Assembly (NCBI RefSeq): GCF_900110765.1
Contig: NZ_FOEO01000019.1
Span: forward strand, 23,004-87,003
Direction of reading: 5' to 3'
Source: Pseudomonas sp. NFACC02
GTDB taxonomy: Bacteria > Pseudomonadota > Gammaproteobacteria > Pseudomonadales > Pseudomonadaceae
DNA: 64,000 bases
Shown in pieces: positions 7,596 through 16,561 of the stretch; the stretch's first letter is position 1; every line of letters begins with the position of its first letter. The translations under genes were made by a program, and so were the position numbers. The notes under the pieces are model-generated. The model had not been told where the DNA came from, ran no database searches, and saw only the letters and a program-made list of their open reading frames with translations.

Positions 7596-8060
7596 TCAGT
7601 GGCCGTTCTGTACGTGAAGCACGACGTCGTACAGCTCGTCACTGCTCTTCGCGTTACGCAGGCTGGCGCGCACATCGGCGCGGTCGAGCATGCTGGCGAT
7701 CTGGCGAAGCAGTTCGAGGTGCGCATCGGTGGCGGCTTCCGGGACCAGCAACACGAACAGCAGGTCGACCGGAGCGCCGTCGATGGCATCGAAGTCGACC
7801 GGTTTTTCCAGGTGCAGCACTGCGCTGACCGGAGACGTGCAGCCTTTGAGTCGACAGTGGGGGATTGCGATTCCGTTACCGAAGCCGGTAGAGCCCAGCT
7901 TCTCGCGGGCAATGAGGCTTTCGTAGACGGATTGCCATTCGAATTCGGGCACCTGCTGCCCAATCAATTTGGCAATCTCTTCGAGGACGGCTTTTTTGCT
8001 GCCGCCTGGCACGTTCACGAGTGAACGGCCAGGGGTCAGAATGTTTTCAAGTCGGATCAT
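7596..8060 (-). CDS. ptsN: Nitrogen-PTS enzyme IIA (EIIA-Ntr)
   Basis: The 154-residue EIIA domain of the fructose/mannitol type accepts phosphate from NPr; its phosphorylation state regulates partners such as potassium transport and, in pseudomonads, carbon and polyhydroxyalkanoate metabolism. The active histidine is His68 in GNGIAIPHCRL. The full-length protein lacks IIB or IIC domains, confirming a regulatory role. It sits between hpf (12 bases upstream) and rapZ (2 bases downstream). Confidence 0.96.
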   Translation of the reverse strand: MIRLENILTPGRSLVNVPGGSKKAVLEEIAKLIGQQVPEFEWQSVYESLIAREKLGSTGFGNGIAIPHCRLKGCTSPVSAVLHLEKPVDFDAIDGAPVDLLFVLLVPEAATDAHLELLRQIASMLDRADVRASLRNAKSSDELYDVVLHVQNGH

Positions 8061-8072
8061 GGATGGGGAGTG

Positions 8073-8381
8073 TCAGCGAGCGGCCGCACCTTTGAGGATG
8101 CTTTGCTGCTTTTCCTTATGCTTGAGCAATTGTCTGTCTAGCTTGTCAGCGAGCAGGTCGATTGCCGCGTACATGTCATCATGCTCGGCGTTGGCAACCA
8201 CCTCTCCACCGTGGATATGCAGGGTGGCCTCGATCTTCTGCTTGAGTTTCTCGACGGCCATCGTCACCTGCACGTTGGTAATCTTGTCAAAGTGCCCTTC
8301 GAGCTTTTTCAGCTTCAGCTCGATGTACTCGCGCAGGGGCTTGGTCACTTCCAGTTGGTGTCCACTGATGTTGACTTGCAT
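8073..8381 (-). CDS. hpf: Ribosome hibernation promoting factor (short form)
   Basis: The 102-residue protein binds the 30S decoding region in stationary phase and, as the short form, promotes 100S dimers together with RMF. The family start MQVNISGHQLEVT is present, and the ATG at 8381 has a strong AAGGAG seven bases before it, so the 18 extra codons open upstream were not used. The C-terminal dimerisation domain of the long form is absent. The gene lies between rpoN and ptsN, the conserved position of the old name ORF95. Confidence 0.95.
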   Translation of the reverse strand: MQVNISGHQLEVTKPLREYIELKLKKLEGHFDKITNVQVTMAVEKLKQKIEATLHIHGGEVVANAEHDDMYAAIDLLADKLDRQLLKHKEKQQSILKGAAAR

Positions 8382-8458
8382 ACAGCTTCTCCTTCGTTGC
8401 CAGTGCATTAAGGGGCAGGCTTGGGTGCCTGCCACTGGAACGCTGTGGCCTGTGTCCC

Positions 8459-9952
8459 TTACATCAGTCGCTTGCGTTCGCTGGAAGGCGCTATCCCTAG
8501 AGACTCGCGGTATTTGGCGACTGTGCGACGGGCCACTTGAATGCCTTGTGCCTCCAGTAAACCAGCGATCTTGCTGTCACTCAACGGCTTTTTCTGATTT
8601 TCCGCGGCAACCAGTTTTTTGATGATCGCGCGGATGGCGGTAGACGAGCATTCGCCGCCTTCCGAGGTGCTGACGTGGCTGGAAAAGAAATATTTCAGTT
8701 CGTAGATGCCGCGTGGGGTGTGCATGAACTTTTGCGTGGTCACGCGCGAGATCGTCGATTCATGCATGCCGACCGCTTCGGCGATGTCGTGCAATACCAG
8801 CGGTTTCATCGCCTCGTCGCCGTACTCGAGGAAACCACGCTGATGCTCCACGATCTGGGTCGCGACCTTCATCAGGGTTTCGTTACGGCTCTGCAGGCTT
8901 TTGATGAACCAGCGCGCTTCCTGCAACTGGTTGCGCATGAAGGTGTTGTCGGCGCTGGTGTCGGCGCGGCGCACGAAGCCGGCGTACTGCGGATTGACGC
9001 GCAGGCGCGGCACGGCTTCCTGATTGAGTTCGACCAGCCAGCGTTCGTTGTCCTTGCGCACGATCACGTCCGGCACGACGTATTCGGCTTCTGTGGATTC
9101 GATCTGGGAGCCCGGACGCGGGTTCAGGCTTTGCACCAGTTCGATCACCTGGCGCAGGTCATCTTCCTTGAGCTTCATGCGGCGCATCAGTTGCGCGTAG
9201 TCACGGCTGCCCAACAGGTCAATGTAATCGCTAACCAGGCGTTGAGCTTCAGCAAGCCATTTGGTCTTGGGGGGTAGCTGGCGCAGTTGCAGCAGCAGGC
9301 ATTCGCTGAGGTTTCGAGCGCCGATGCCGGCGGGTTCGAACTGCTGAATGCGGTGCAGAACGGCCTCGATCTCGTCCAGTTCGATATCGAGCTCTGGATC
9401 GAAAGCGTCCAATAGCTCTTCGAGGGACTCGTCGAGGTAGCCTTGATTGTTGATGCAGTCGATCAGCGTGACCGCGATCAGGCGATCGGTGTCGGACATC
9501 GGCGCCAGATTCAACTGCCAGAGCAGATGGCTTTGCAGGCTCTCACCGGCAGACGTGCGCGTGGTGAAATCCCATTCGTCGTCATCGTTGCTGGGCAGGC
9601 TGCTGGCGCTGGTCTGGTAAATGTCTTCCCAGGCCGTGTCGACAGGCAGTTCGTTGGGAATACGCTCGCTCCATTCGCCGTCTTCCAGATTGTCGACGGT
9701 GGGCGCGGATTCCTGATACGTCGGTTCCTGAACGTCCGGGTTGGGCTTTTGTTCGATGTTGTCGGCCATGGGGTCGACGTTATCGAAGTCATCGCCCTCT
9801 TCCTGGCGCTCGAGCATGGGGTTGGACTCCAGCGCTTCCTGGATTTCCTGTTGGAGATCCAGCGTCGACAGTTGGAGTAAGCGGATGGCCTGTTGCAGCT
9901 GCGGTGTCATCGTCAGCTGCTGGCCCATTCTCAAGACTAGCGAAGGTTTCAT
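8459..9952 (-). CDS. rpoN: RNA polymerase sigma-54 factor
   Basis: The 497-residue sigma factor directs polymerase to -24/-12 promoters and needs an AAA+ activator to open DNA. The N-terminal glutamine-rich region I (residues 1-50), the acidic region II (about 50-120), the core-binding domain, the helix-turn-helix and the RpoN box ARRTVAKYRE (474-483) are all present. In Pseudomonas it governs nitrogen assimilation, motility, type III secretion regulators and others. It lies downstream of lptB, as in most proteobacteria, but a terminator at 10080-10124 and a candidate -10 box at 10032-10037 suggest its own promoter. Confidence 0.97.
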   Translation of the reverse strand: MKPSLVLRMGQQLTMTPQLQQAIRLLQLSTLDLQQEIQEALESNPMLERQEEGDDFDNVDPMADNIEQKPNPDVQEPTYQESAPTVDNLEDGEWSERIPNELPVDTAWEDIYQTSASSLPSNDDDEWDFTTRTSAGESLQSHLLWQLNLAPMSDTDRLIAVTLIDCINNQGYLDESLEELLDAFDPELDIELDEIEAVLHRIQQFEPAGIGARNLSECLLLQLRQLPPKTKWLAEAQRLVSDYIDLLGSRDYAQLMRRMKLKEDDLRQVIELVQSLNPRPGSQIESTEAEYVVPDVIVRKDNERWLVELNQEAVPRLRVNPQYAGFVRRADTSADNTFMRNQLQEARWFIKSLQSRNETLMKVATQIVEHQRGFLEYGDEAMKPLVLHDIAEAVGMHESTISRVTTQKFMHTPRGIYELKYFFSSHVSTSEGGECSSTAIRAIIKKLVAAENQKKPLSDSKIAGLLEAQGIQVARRTVAKYRESLGIAPSSERKRLM

Positions 9953-10031
9953 GACAGGGGCTTAACACCTTATTCGCCGGCGCACAGGGGCGCCATCCAC
10001 TACTAGAGCGCCTGGGCGCCAACTTAAGCAA

Positions 10032-10037
10032 ATTATA
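10032..10037 (-). promoter_or_regulatory. Candidate -10 box for rpoN
   Basis: A perfect TATAAT reads toward rpoN, 80 bases before its start. No good -35 hexamer is found at 16-18 bp, so the assignment rests on the -10 match and on the position after the lptB terminator. Confidence 0.4.
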
Positions 10038-10079
10038 TGCCCGAAACCGGACTGTTTGCCTAGGGTGTGATGACAATTA

Positions 10080-10124
10080 AAACGAGGTTGGCGGTGAAGC
10101 CTGTTGCGATCGCCAGCCAACCCC
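10080..10124 (-). terminator. Terminator after lptB
   Basis: Reading on the minus strand, GGGGTTGGC and GCCAACCTC pair over about 9 bp around a long loop and are followed by GTTTTAATT. It probably ends the kdsD-kdsC-lptC-lptA-lptB transcript in part. Confidence 0.55.
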
Positions 10125-10139
10125 GCAGTCATCGCCCGA

Positions 10140-10865
10140 TTACAGGCGGAACTCGTGGCCGAGGTACACTTCTTTGACCAACTGGTTGGCCAGGATGGTT
10201 TCAGCGTCGCCTTCCGCGATCAGTTGCCCGTCGTTGACGATGTAGGCCGTTTCGCAGATGTCGAGGGTTTCGCGGACGTTGTGGTCCGTGATCAAAACGC
10301 CGATACCCTTTGCCTTGAGATGGTAGATGATCTGCTTGATGTCGCCCACGGAGATCGGGTCGACGCCAGCGAAGGGTTCGTCGAGCAGGATGAACTTCGG
10401 CGCGGTGGCCAGTGCGCGGGCGATCTCCACACGACGACGCTCACCACCCGACAGGCTCATGCCGAGGTTGTCGCGGATGTGTGTGATATGGAATTCCTGC
10501 AGCAGGCTTTCCAGCTCCTTGCGGCGTCCGGCGCGGTCAAGTTCCTTGCGAGTCTCAAGTATCGCCATGATGTTGTCCGCTACCGACAGCTTGCGGAAGA
10601 TCGAGGCTTCTTGAGGCAAATAGCCGATACCGGCGCGAGCGCGTCCGTGCATCGGTTGGTGGCTGACGTCAAGCTCGTCGATCAGCACGCGACCCTGATC
10701 GGCCTGGACAAGGCCTACGATCATGTAGAAGCATGTGGTCTTGCCGGCGCCGTTAGGGCCCAGTAGACCGACGATCTGGCCGCTGTCGATGGACAGGCTG
10801 ACGTCTCGCACGACCTGGCGGCTTTTGTAAGCCTTGGCCAGGTGTTGGGCTTTCAGCGTTGCCAT
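10140..10865 (-). CDS. lptB: LPS export ABC transporter ATP-binding protein LptB
   Basis: The 241-residue ATPase powers extraction of lipopolysaccharide from the inner membrane with LptF and LptG (not in this window). Walker A GPNGAGKTT (about residues 36-44), signature SLSGGERRRVE, Walker B FILLDEPFAGVD and the switch histidine in ITDHNVRE are present. Its ATG overlaps the lptA stop by one base (TAATG), so the two are translationally coupled. Neighbours lptA, lptC, kdsC and kdsD make this an LPS core/transport operon. Confidence 0.96.
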   Translation of the reverse strand: MATLKAQHLAKAYKSRQVVRDVSLSIDSGQIVGLLGPNGAGKTTCFYMIVGLVQADQGRVLIDELDVSHQPMHGRARAGIGYLPQEASIFRKLSVADNIMAILETRKELDRAGRRKELESLLQEFHITHIRDNLGMSLSGGERRRVEIARALATAPKFILLDEPFAGVDPISVGDIKQIIYHLKAKGIGVLITDHNVRETLDICETAYIVNDGQLIAEGDAETILANQLVKEVYLGHEFRL

Positions 10866-11413
10866 TACTGGGCCTTCTGCTGGTCGGTTTTCTTTTTCGG
10901 CTGGATCACCATGTCAACGCGAGGGCGCGATTCGGTGACCTTGCTTCCAGTGGCTCGGCCGGCACTCGCCAGTTTACGGACGGTGTCGTAGACGATTTTC
11001 TCACCCTGAGTCACGTTGCTGTCCTTGTCGACCACCTTGGCCCTGTCGATCAGCACGATACGGTTCTGCGGTGCATGATACTGAATGGTGACACCCCATC
11101 CCTGAACGGGCTTGGTATCACCGGCCGTCTGCAACTGCTCGAAGTAGGCCAGGTTGCCCACCGAGGTCACGACGTCGATATCGCCTGCGGCTGTGCGAGT
11201 CATGGTCACCTTGTTGCCGGTGACCTTCATCGAGCCTTGGGTAATGATCACGTTGCCGGTATAGGTGGCGATGCCTTGCTTGTCGTCCAACTGGGCATCG
11301 TCGGCCTGAATGCGGATAGGCTGATCCTGATCGTTCGGCAGAGCCCAGGCGCTCACGCTTCCCAGTGCTGCGCCCAGACCGAGCAAAATAGGGAGGGTTT
11401 TAAGGAGCCTCAT
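10865..11413 (-). CDS. lptA: Periplasmic LPS transport protein LptA
   Basis: The 182-residue OstA/beta-jellyroll protein forms the periplasmic bridge that carries LPS from LptC to LptD. A signal peptide (residues 1 to about 24, ending near SAWA) is followed by the family segment with IRIQADDAQLDDKQGIATY and a lysine-rich tail. It overlaps lptC by 14 bases and lptB by one base. Confidence 0.93.
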   Translation of the reverse strand: MRLLKTLPILLGLGAALGSVSAWALPNDQDQPIRIQADDAQLDDKQGIATYTGNVIITQGSMKVTGNKVTMTRTAAGDIDVVTSVGNLAYFEQLQTAGDTKPVQGWGVTIQYHAPQNRIVLIDRAKVVDKDSNVTQGEKIVYDTVRKLASAGRATGSKVTESRPRVDMVIQPKKKTDQQKAQ

Positions 11414-11972
11414 ACTGTCCTCTTGCGTTCGATAGCAGGTGTATCCTGCTTTCTTTTAGATAGGCTTTCATACCCGTACCCGTGCTCACACCGTTAAAGC
11501 CGTCGATTCTAACGGGTTGCGCGGTTTCCGCATATTGCTTCTGGGGGAAGACAGTCATGCGAGTGCTGGTGATGACCGTGGTTCGGTTCTTTTCGTCGGT
11601 ACGGTTGATGCGAACGTTGTCGATCAGCTCGACGTGATCCCCGCCCGGAGACACTTCGGCGCGCGTGCTCTGGACATGCCAGGGGAACTCCGAGCCACGA
11701 AACATCTGCAGGACCGGCGTTGTCATGAGGGTCACGTCGGTGGCCTTCAGGTGCTCGACCTTGTCTGCGGTCATATCGTATTGCATCGAGCCATCGGGCA
11801 GGTACTGAATGCTGTGTGCGTTGGTCGCATAGTAGTCGATGGCGCTTTCGTCCACGGCGGGCTTGGGTTGGTCCATGAAGCTTTCAGGGCTGATGTTCCA
11901 ATAGCCGGCCGCCGCCAGGAGCAACCCCAGCACACCGAAGATCAGAAAGGTACGAAATCGTTTGCTCAGCAT
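11400..11972 (-). CDS. lptC: LPS export protein LptC
   Basis: The 190-residue bitopic protein docks LPS between the LptBFG transporter and LptA. One N-terminal membrane helix lies near residues 7-23 (FLIFGVLGLLLAAAGYW); the rest is a periplasmic beta-jellyroll. I chose the ATG at 11972 (MLSKRF), which gives the family's usual length and a 10-base gap from kdsC; a longer start at 11999 would overlap kdsC and put extra residues before the helix. The gene overlaps lptA by 14 bases. Confidence 0.9.
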   Translation of the reverse strand: MLSKRFRTFLIFGVLGLLLAAAGYWNISPESFMDQPKPAVDESAIDYYATNAHSIQYLPDGSMQYDMTADKVEHLKATDVTLMTTPVLQMFRGSEFPWHVQSTRAEVSPGGDHVELIDNVRINRTDEKNRTTVITSTRMTVFPQKQYAETAQPVRIDGFNGVSTGTGMKAYLKESRIHLLSNARGQYEAP

Positions 11973-11982
11973 AAATGCACTT

Positions 11983-12516
11983 CTATAAGTAGGCGGCATG
12001 AGCCGCTTCGAGGTTGCCCTGAGCGCTCAGGATCAGCTCGCAGAATTCTCGCGCGGCACCTTCACCGCCTTTGGCCTGCGTGGTGCCGTGGGCATGTTGA
12101 CGGACAAAGCCCGCTGCGTTGGCGACGGCCATTCCCAGACCCACTCGGCGTATGACCGGCAAATCGGGTAAATCATCCCCGAGGTAGGCAACCTGCTCAT
12201 AGCTTAGATCGAGTTGCTGCAGCAGCTCGTCGAGTACGACCAGTTTATCTTCACGTCCCTGATACAGGTGTGCGATGCCCAGGTTTTTGGCGCGGCGCTC
12301 GACGACGGGGGTTTTACGACCGCTGATGATTGCCGTGACGACGCCGGAGTTGATCAGCATTTTGATGCCCTGGCCATCCAGCGTGTTAAATGTCTTGAAC
12401 TCGCTGCCGTCTTCCAGGAAATACAGCCGACCATCGGTCAGTACACCGTCGACATCGAAGACGGCCAGTTTGATCTGTTTGCCGCGCTGCATCAGCGCGT
12501 TCATATCGCCGCTCAT
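11983..12516 (-). CDS. kdsC: 3-deoxy-D-manno-octulosonate 8-phosphate phosphatase KdsC
   Basis: The 177-residue HAD phosphatase removes phosphate from Kdo-8-phosphate, giving Kdo for the LPS inner core. The nucleophile motif FDVDGVLTDG is near residues 20-29 and the downstream motif YLGDDLPDLPVIRRVG is near 131-146. It has no cap domain, as typical for the tetrameric KdsC subfamily. The start codon is directly after the kdsD stop, so the two Kdo genes are joined. Confidence 0.95.
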   Translation of the reverse strand: MSGDMNALMQRGKQIKLAVFDVDGVLTDGRLYFLEDGSEFKTFNTLDGQGIKMLINSGVVTAIISGRKTPVVERRAKNLGIAHLYQGREDKLVVLDELLQQLDLSYEQVAYLGDDLPDLPVIRRVGLGMAVANAAGFVRQHAHGTTQAKGGEGAAREFCELILSAQGNLEAAHAAYL

Positions 12517-13491
12517 TTACATGACTCCCGCGCGCAGAAGGTCTTGAAGGTTGAACGCGCCGATGGGGCGATCGTTCTCATCGACCACGATCAATGCGCC
12601 GATCTTGTGGTCTTCCATGATTTTCAACGCCTCAGCGGCGAGCATCTCCGGGCGGACGGTTTTGCCGTGCACGGTCATGACCTCATCGATAACGGCCTGG
12701 CGCAGATCGACGTCGCGGTCCAGCGTGCGACGCAGGTCACCGTCAGTGAAGATACCGGCGAGGCGCCCGTCCGCTTCGGTAATGGCCGTCATGCCCAGGC
12801 CCTTGCGAGTCATTTCCATCAGCGAGTCTCTGAGCGGCGTGCCACGAGCCACCTGAGGCAGGTCGGCGCCCGTGTGCATCACGTGTTCGACCTTCAGCAG
12901 AAGACGACGGCCCAGCGCGCCACCTGGATGGGAGAACGCAAAGTCCTCGGCGGTAAAACCGCGCGCATCGAGCAGCGCAACGGCCAGTGCGTCCCCCATG
13001 ACCAGGGCTGCAGTCGTCGACGATGTGGGCGCAAGGTTCAGCGGGCAGGCTTCTTTTTCCACTCGGGCATTGAGTTTGACGTCTGCGGCTTTGGCCAGCG
13101 TGGACTCGGGGTTGCCGGTCAGGCTGATCAATTTGATGCCCAGGCGCTTGATCAGTGGCAGCAGGGTCACGATCTCGGAAGTGGTGCCCGAGTTGGACAG
13201 CGCCAGAATGATGTCGGCGCTGGTGATCATGCCCATATCGCCATGGCTGGCTTCGGCTGGATGGACAAAGAAAGCAGGGGTGCCCGTACTGGCCAGCGTC
13301 GCCGCGATCTTTTTGCCGATGTGTCCTGATTTGCCCATGCCCACCACGACCACGCGGCCCTTGCTTGCCAGAATCATTTCGCAGGCACTGACGAAGTCTG
13401 CGTCGATATGCGCGAGCAGGCCTTCCACGGCTTCTATTTCAAGGCGGATGGTGCATTGAGCCGATTGAATCAGGTCGCGGGCGTTGGTCAT
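12517..13491 (-). CDS. kdsD: D-arabinose 5-phosphate isomerase KdsD
   Basis: The 324-residue enzyme converts ribulose-5-phosphate to arabinose-5-phosphate, the first step to Kdo. An N-terminal SIS sugar isomerase domain (VGMGKSGHIGKKIAATLASTG near residues 51-71 and the LSNSGTTSEI loop) is followed by two CBS domains from about residue 200. It is the promoter-proximal gene of kdsD-kdsC-lptC-lptA-lptB, and diverges from the mla operon. Confidence 0.95.
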   Translation of the reverse strand: MTNARDLIQSAQCTIRLEIEAVEGLLAHIDADFVSACEMILASKGRVVVVGMGKSGHIGKKIAATLASTGTPAFFVHPAEASHGDMGMITSADIILALSNSGTTSEIVTLLPLIKRLGIKLISLTGNPESTLAKAADVKLNARVEKEACPLNLAPTSSTTAALVMGDALAVALLDARGFTAEDFAFSHPGGALGRRLLLKVEHVMHTGADLPQVARGTPLRDSLMEMTRKGLGMTAITEADGRLAGIFTDGDLRRTLDRDVDLRQAVIDEVMTVHGKTVRPEMLAAEALKIMEDHKIGALIVVDENDRPIGAFNLQDLLRAGVM

Positions 13492-13819
13492 GTCAAAAAT
13501 AAGGTCAGTCTGGTGAAAAGGCGGGGATTATAACGACAATGTTGAAAACCCTCACGCTTCATCGCAGCTGTTTGTTTATAGCGGTGTGCCGAGTGACGGG
13601 GGCGTCCTTCAGGCGTTGCCCAAAACAGGCCACGGGCAATGCAGGAATTTTCCTTTCTTCGCTAAATATATCGCTCTGTTCACGACTTGCCGTGCGGGAG
13701 CTTTGGCGGCGTCGGAGAGCGGTGTTATAGTTCGCCGCTTGTTCGGCCCCTCCAGACAGTGTGTCGTTCCTCAAGGACGCGGCATCTGAGAGTGACAGGC
13801 TGCATCGCAAGGAGTTTAG
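13492..13819. other. Divergent promoter region between kdsD and mlaF
   Basis: This 328-base gap holds no convincing gene. On the plus strand TTGGCG (13703-13708) and TTATAG (13725-13730), 16 bp apart, may form a sigma-70 promoter for mlaF; a G-rich ribosome-binding site AAGGAG lies just before the mlaF ATG. No clear promoter for kdsD could be picked out. Confidence 0.4.
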
Positions 13820-14629
13820 ATGAGTGCCGAAAACGCCTACGCGATCGAGTTGAAGGGTGTGTCCTTCAAACGCGGTACGCGCAGCATCTTCAATAATGTC
13901 GACATCCGCATCCCTCGGGGCAAAGTCACCGGCATCATGGGGCCATCAGGCAGTGGCAAGACCACGTTGCTGCGCCTGATGGGGGCACAATTGCGCCCCA
14001 ATGGGGGCGAGGTCTGGGTCAATGGCCAGAATCTGCCCGAGCTGTCGCGCAGTGATCTTTTCGATGCTCGCAAGCAGATGGGTGTCCTGTTTCAGAGCGG
14101 TGCGCTGTTTACCGACCTCGACGTTTTCGAAAACGTGGCGTTTCCGCTGCGGGTCCATACCAAACTGCCTGAAGACATGATCCGTGACATCGTCCTGCTC
14201 AAATTGCAGGCGGTGGGTTTGCGTGGCGCTGTCGAATTGATGCCGGATGAACTGTCCGGTGGCATGAAACGCCGTGTGGCGCTGGCGCGGGCGATTGCGC
14301 TGGATCCGCAGATCCTCATGTACGACGAACCCTTCGTGGGGCAAGACCCGATCGCGATGGGCGTTCTGGTGCGGCTGATCCGTTTGCTCAACGACGCGCT
14401 GGGTATCACCAGTGTTGTCGTTTCCCATGACCTGGCGGAAACCGCCAGCATCGCCGACTACCTCTATGTGGTGGGCGACGGTCAGGTGCTGGGGCAGGGA
14501 ACACCGCAGGAATTGATGCAGTCGGATAATCCGCGCATTCGTCAGTTCATGACGGGGGATCCAGACGGCCCCGTGCCTTTTCACTATCCGGCACCGGATT
14601 ATCGCGAAGATCTTTTGGGGAAGCGCTGA
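13820..14629 (+). CDS. mlaF: Phospholipid ABC transporter ATP-binding protein MlaF
   Basis: The 269-residue ATPase drives the MlaFEDB complex that moves phospholipids between the membranes and keeps outer-membrane asymmetry. Walker A GPSGSGKTT is near residues 41-49, the signature ELSGGMKRRVALARA near 144-158, and Walker B ILMYDEPFVGQD near 166-177, followed by the switch VVSHD. A strong AAGGAG precedes the ATG. It begins a tightly packed operon; its stop shares a base with the mlaE start. Confidence 0.95.
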   Translation: MSAENAYAIELKGVSFKRGTRSIFNNVDIRIPRGKVTGIMGPSGSGKTTLLRLMGAQLRPNGGEVWVNGQNLPELSRSDLFDARKQMGVLFQSGALFTDLDVFENVAFPLRVHTKLPEDMIRDIVLLKLQAVGLRGAVELMPDELSGGMKRRVALARAIALDPQILMYDEPFVGQDPIAMGVLVRLIRLLNDALGITSVVVSHDLAETASIADYLYVVGDGQVLGQGTPQELMQSDNPRIRQFMTGDPDGPVPFHYPAPDYREDLLGKR

Positions 14630-15426
14630 TGCGCAGAAAGTCATTGATGGATCGTGTTCGCCTGATGGGGCGCTCCGCGATCGATACTGTTGCGGTACTG
14701 GGGCGTTCGGGCATTTTTCTGGTTCATGCCTTGCTGGGGCGAGGCGGAATTGGCGGCGGGTTCCAGTTGTTGGTGCGTCAGCTTTATTCGGTGGGCGTCA
14801 TGTCGCTGGCAATCATCGTCGTCTCCGGTGTGTTTATCGGGATGGTCCTGGCGCTTCAAGGATTCAGCATCCTTGCCAAGTACGGTTCTGAACAGGCGGT
14901 CGGGCAAATGGTTGCCCTCACGCTGTTGCGCGAGTTGGGGCCGGTGGTCACCGCTTTGCTGTTCGCAGGGCGTGCAGGTTCGGCCCTGACCGCGGAAATC
15001 GGCAACATGAAATCCACCGAACAGTTGTCCAGTCTGGAAATGATTGGTGTCGATCCGCTGAAATATATCGTTGCTCCTCGCCTGTGGGCCGGGTTTATCT
15101 CGCTACCGGTGCTGGCGATCATCTTCAGTGTTGTCGGTATCTGGGGTGGCTCGTGGGTGGCGGTCGACTGGCTTGGCGTCTATGAAGGTTCCTTCTGGGC
15201 CAACATGCAAAGCAGCGTGTCTTTTCCAAACGATGTCATCAACGGTGTGATCAAGAGCGTCGTCTTCGCTTTTGTGGTCACCTGGATTGCCGTGTTTCAA
15301 GGCTATGACTGCGAGCCCACTTCAGAAGGGATCAGTCGCGCCACGACCAAGACCGTGGTTTATGCCTCTTTGGCCGTATTGGGCCTGGACTTTATTTTGA
15401 CCGCCTTGATGTTTGGAGACTTCTGA
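14629..15426 (+). CDS. mlaE: Phospholipid ABC transporter permease MlaE
   Basis: The 265-residue inner-membrane permease has five to six hydrophobic helices, with the MlaE-family EQ-loop region around LRELGPVVTALLFAGRAGSALTAE (broken here only by function, near residues 103-125), which contacts MlaF and lipid. It dimerises and sits above the MlaD hexamer. It overlaps mlaF by one base and mlaD by one base, confirming co-translation. Confidence 0.95.
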   Translation: MRRKSLMDRVRLMGRSAIDTVAVLGRSGIFLVHALLGRGGIGGGFQLLVRQLYSVGVMSLAIIVVSGVFIGMVLALQGFSILAKYGSEQAVGQMVALTLLRELGPVVTALLFAGRAGSALTAEIGNMKSTEQLSSLEMIGVDPLKYIVAPRLWAGFISLPVLAIIFSVVGIWGGSWVAVDWLGVYEGSFWANMQSSVSFPNDVINGVIKSVVFAFVVTWIAVFQGYDCEPTSEGISRATTKTVVYASLAVLGLDFILTALMFGDF

Positions 15427-15893
15427 TGCAAAACCGCTCCCTCGAAACCGGTGTCGGCCTGTTCCTGCTGGCCGGGATCCTGGCTTTGCTCTTGCTCGCC
15501 CTGCGGGTCAGCGGTCTGAGCGCCAGCACCACGAACGACAGTTATAAACTTTATGCAAATTTCGACAATATCGCCGGTTTGACTGTCAGAGCGAAAGTGA
15601 CCATGGCCGGTGTAACCATCGGCAAGGTCACTGCAATCGATCTGGACCACGATACCTTCATGGGCCGTGTGACCATGGAAGTGGACAAACGGGTGAACAA
15701 CCTGCCGTCCGACTCCACGGCTTCCATCCTGACCGCCGGCTTGCTGGGCGAGAAATACGTCGGTATCAGCGTCGGGGGCGATGACAAGTTGTTGAAGGAT
15801 GGCAGCACGATCCATGACACCCAGTCGTCGCTGGTACTTGAGGACCTGATCGGTAAATTCCTGCTTAATTCCGTGGGTAAAGACGCCAAATGA
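15426..15893 (+). CDS. mlaD: Phospholipid-binding MCE protein MlaD
   Basis: The 155-residue protein has one N-terminal membrane helix (about residues 8-27) and a single periplasmic MCE domain (about 38-116) that forms a hexameric ring with a hydrophobic channel. The length is normal for a single-MCE MlaD. It begins one base before the end of mlaE and is followed immediately by mlaC. Confidence 0.95.
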   Translation: MQNRSLETGVGLFLLAGILALLLLALRVSGLSASTTNDSYKLYANFDNIAGLTVRAKVTMAGVTIGKVTAIDLDHDTFMGRVTMEVDKRVNNLPSDSTASILTAGLLGEKYVGISVGGDDKLLKDGSTIHDTQSSLVLEDLIGKFLLNSVGKDAK

Positions 15894-15904
15894 GGAGTTT
15901 TTTC

Positions 15905-16561
15905 ATGATCTCGATTCTGCGCCGTGGCCTTCTGGTGCTGCTGGCTGCTCTGCCACTGTTCGCGAACGCGGCAGCGACGACGTCGTCCGCTCATGACCTG
16001 GTGGACAGCACCACCAAGCAATTGCTGGCTGATCTGTCCGCCAACAAAGAAAGCTACAAGAACAATCCGCAGGCTTTCTACGATGCGCTCAATGGCATCG
16101 TCGGTCCTGTCATCGATGCTGACGGTATCTCCAAGAGCATCATGACCGTCAAGTATTCGCGCAACGCCACGCCTGCCCAGATGCAGCGCTTCCAGGAAAA
16201 CTTCAAGCGCAGCCTGATCCAGTTCTATGGCAACGCGCTGCTGGAATACAACAACCAGGGCATTACCGTTTCCCCGGCCAAGGAAGAAGGTGCCGATCGC
16301 ACCTCCGTCGACATGTCGGTCAAGGGTAACAACGGCGCCGTGTACCCGGTTTCCTACACTCTCGTGAAGATCAACAACGAGTGGAAGGTCCGTAACGTGA
16401 TCATCAACGGTATCAACATTGGCAAGCTGTTCCGCGATCAGTTCGCTGACGCGATGCAGCGTAATGGCAACAACCTGGACAAGACCATCGATGGTTGGGC
16501 CGGTGAAGTGGCCAAAGCCAAGGACGCCACCGAAAACTCGCCTGACAAGGTCGTTAAATGA
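15905..16561 (+). CDS. mlaC: Periplasmic phospholipid carrier MlaC
   Basis: The protein of about 218 residues ferries phospholipid across the periplasm between MlaA and MlaFEDB. A signal peptide covers about the first 22 residues (MISILRRGLLVLLAALPLF..ANA). I preferred the ATG at 15905, which has GAGGAG 7-8 bases upstream, to the ATG at 15890, which overlaps the mlaD stop and has no site. The mature domain matches the tetracycline-resistance-protein-related ABC substrate carrier family. It overlaps mlaB by four bases. Confidence 0.93.
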   Translation: MISILRRGLLVLLAALPLFANAAATTSSAHDLVDSTTKQLLADLSANKESYKNNPQAFYDALNGIVGPVIDADGISKSIMTVKYSRNATPAQMQRFQENFKRSLIQFYGNALLEYNNQGITVSPAKEEGADRTSVDMSVKGNNGAVYPVSYTLVKINNEWKVRNVIINGINIGKLFRDQFADAMQRNGNNLDKTIDGWAGEVAKAKDATENSPDKVVK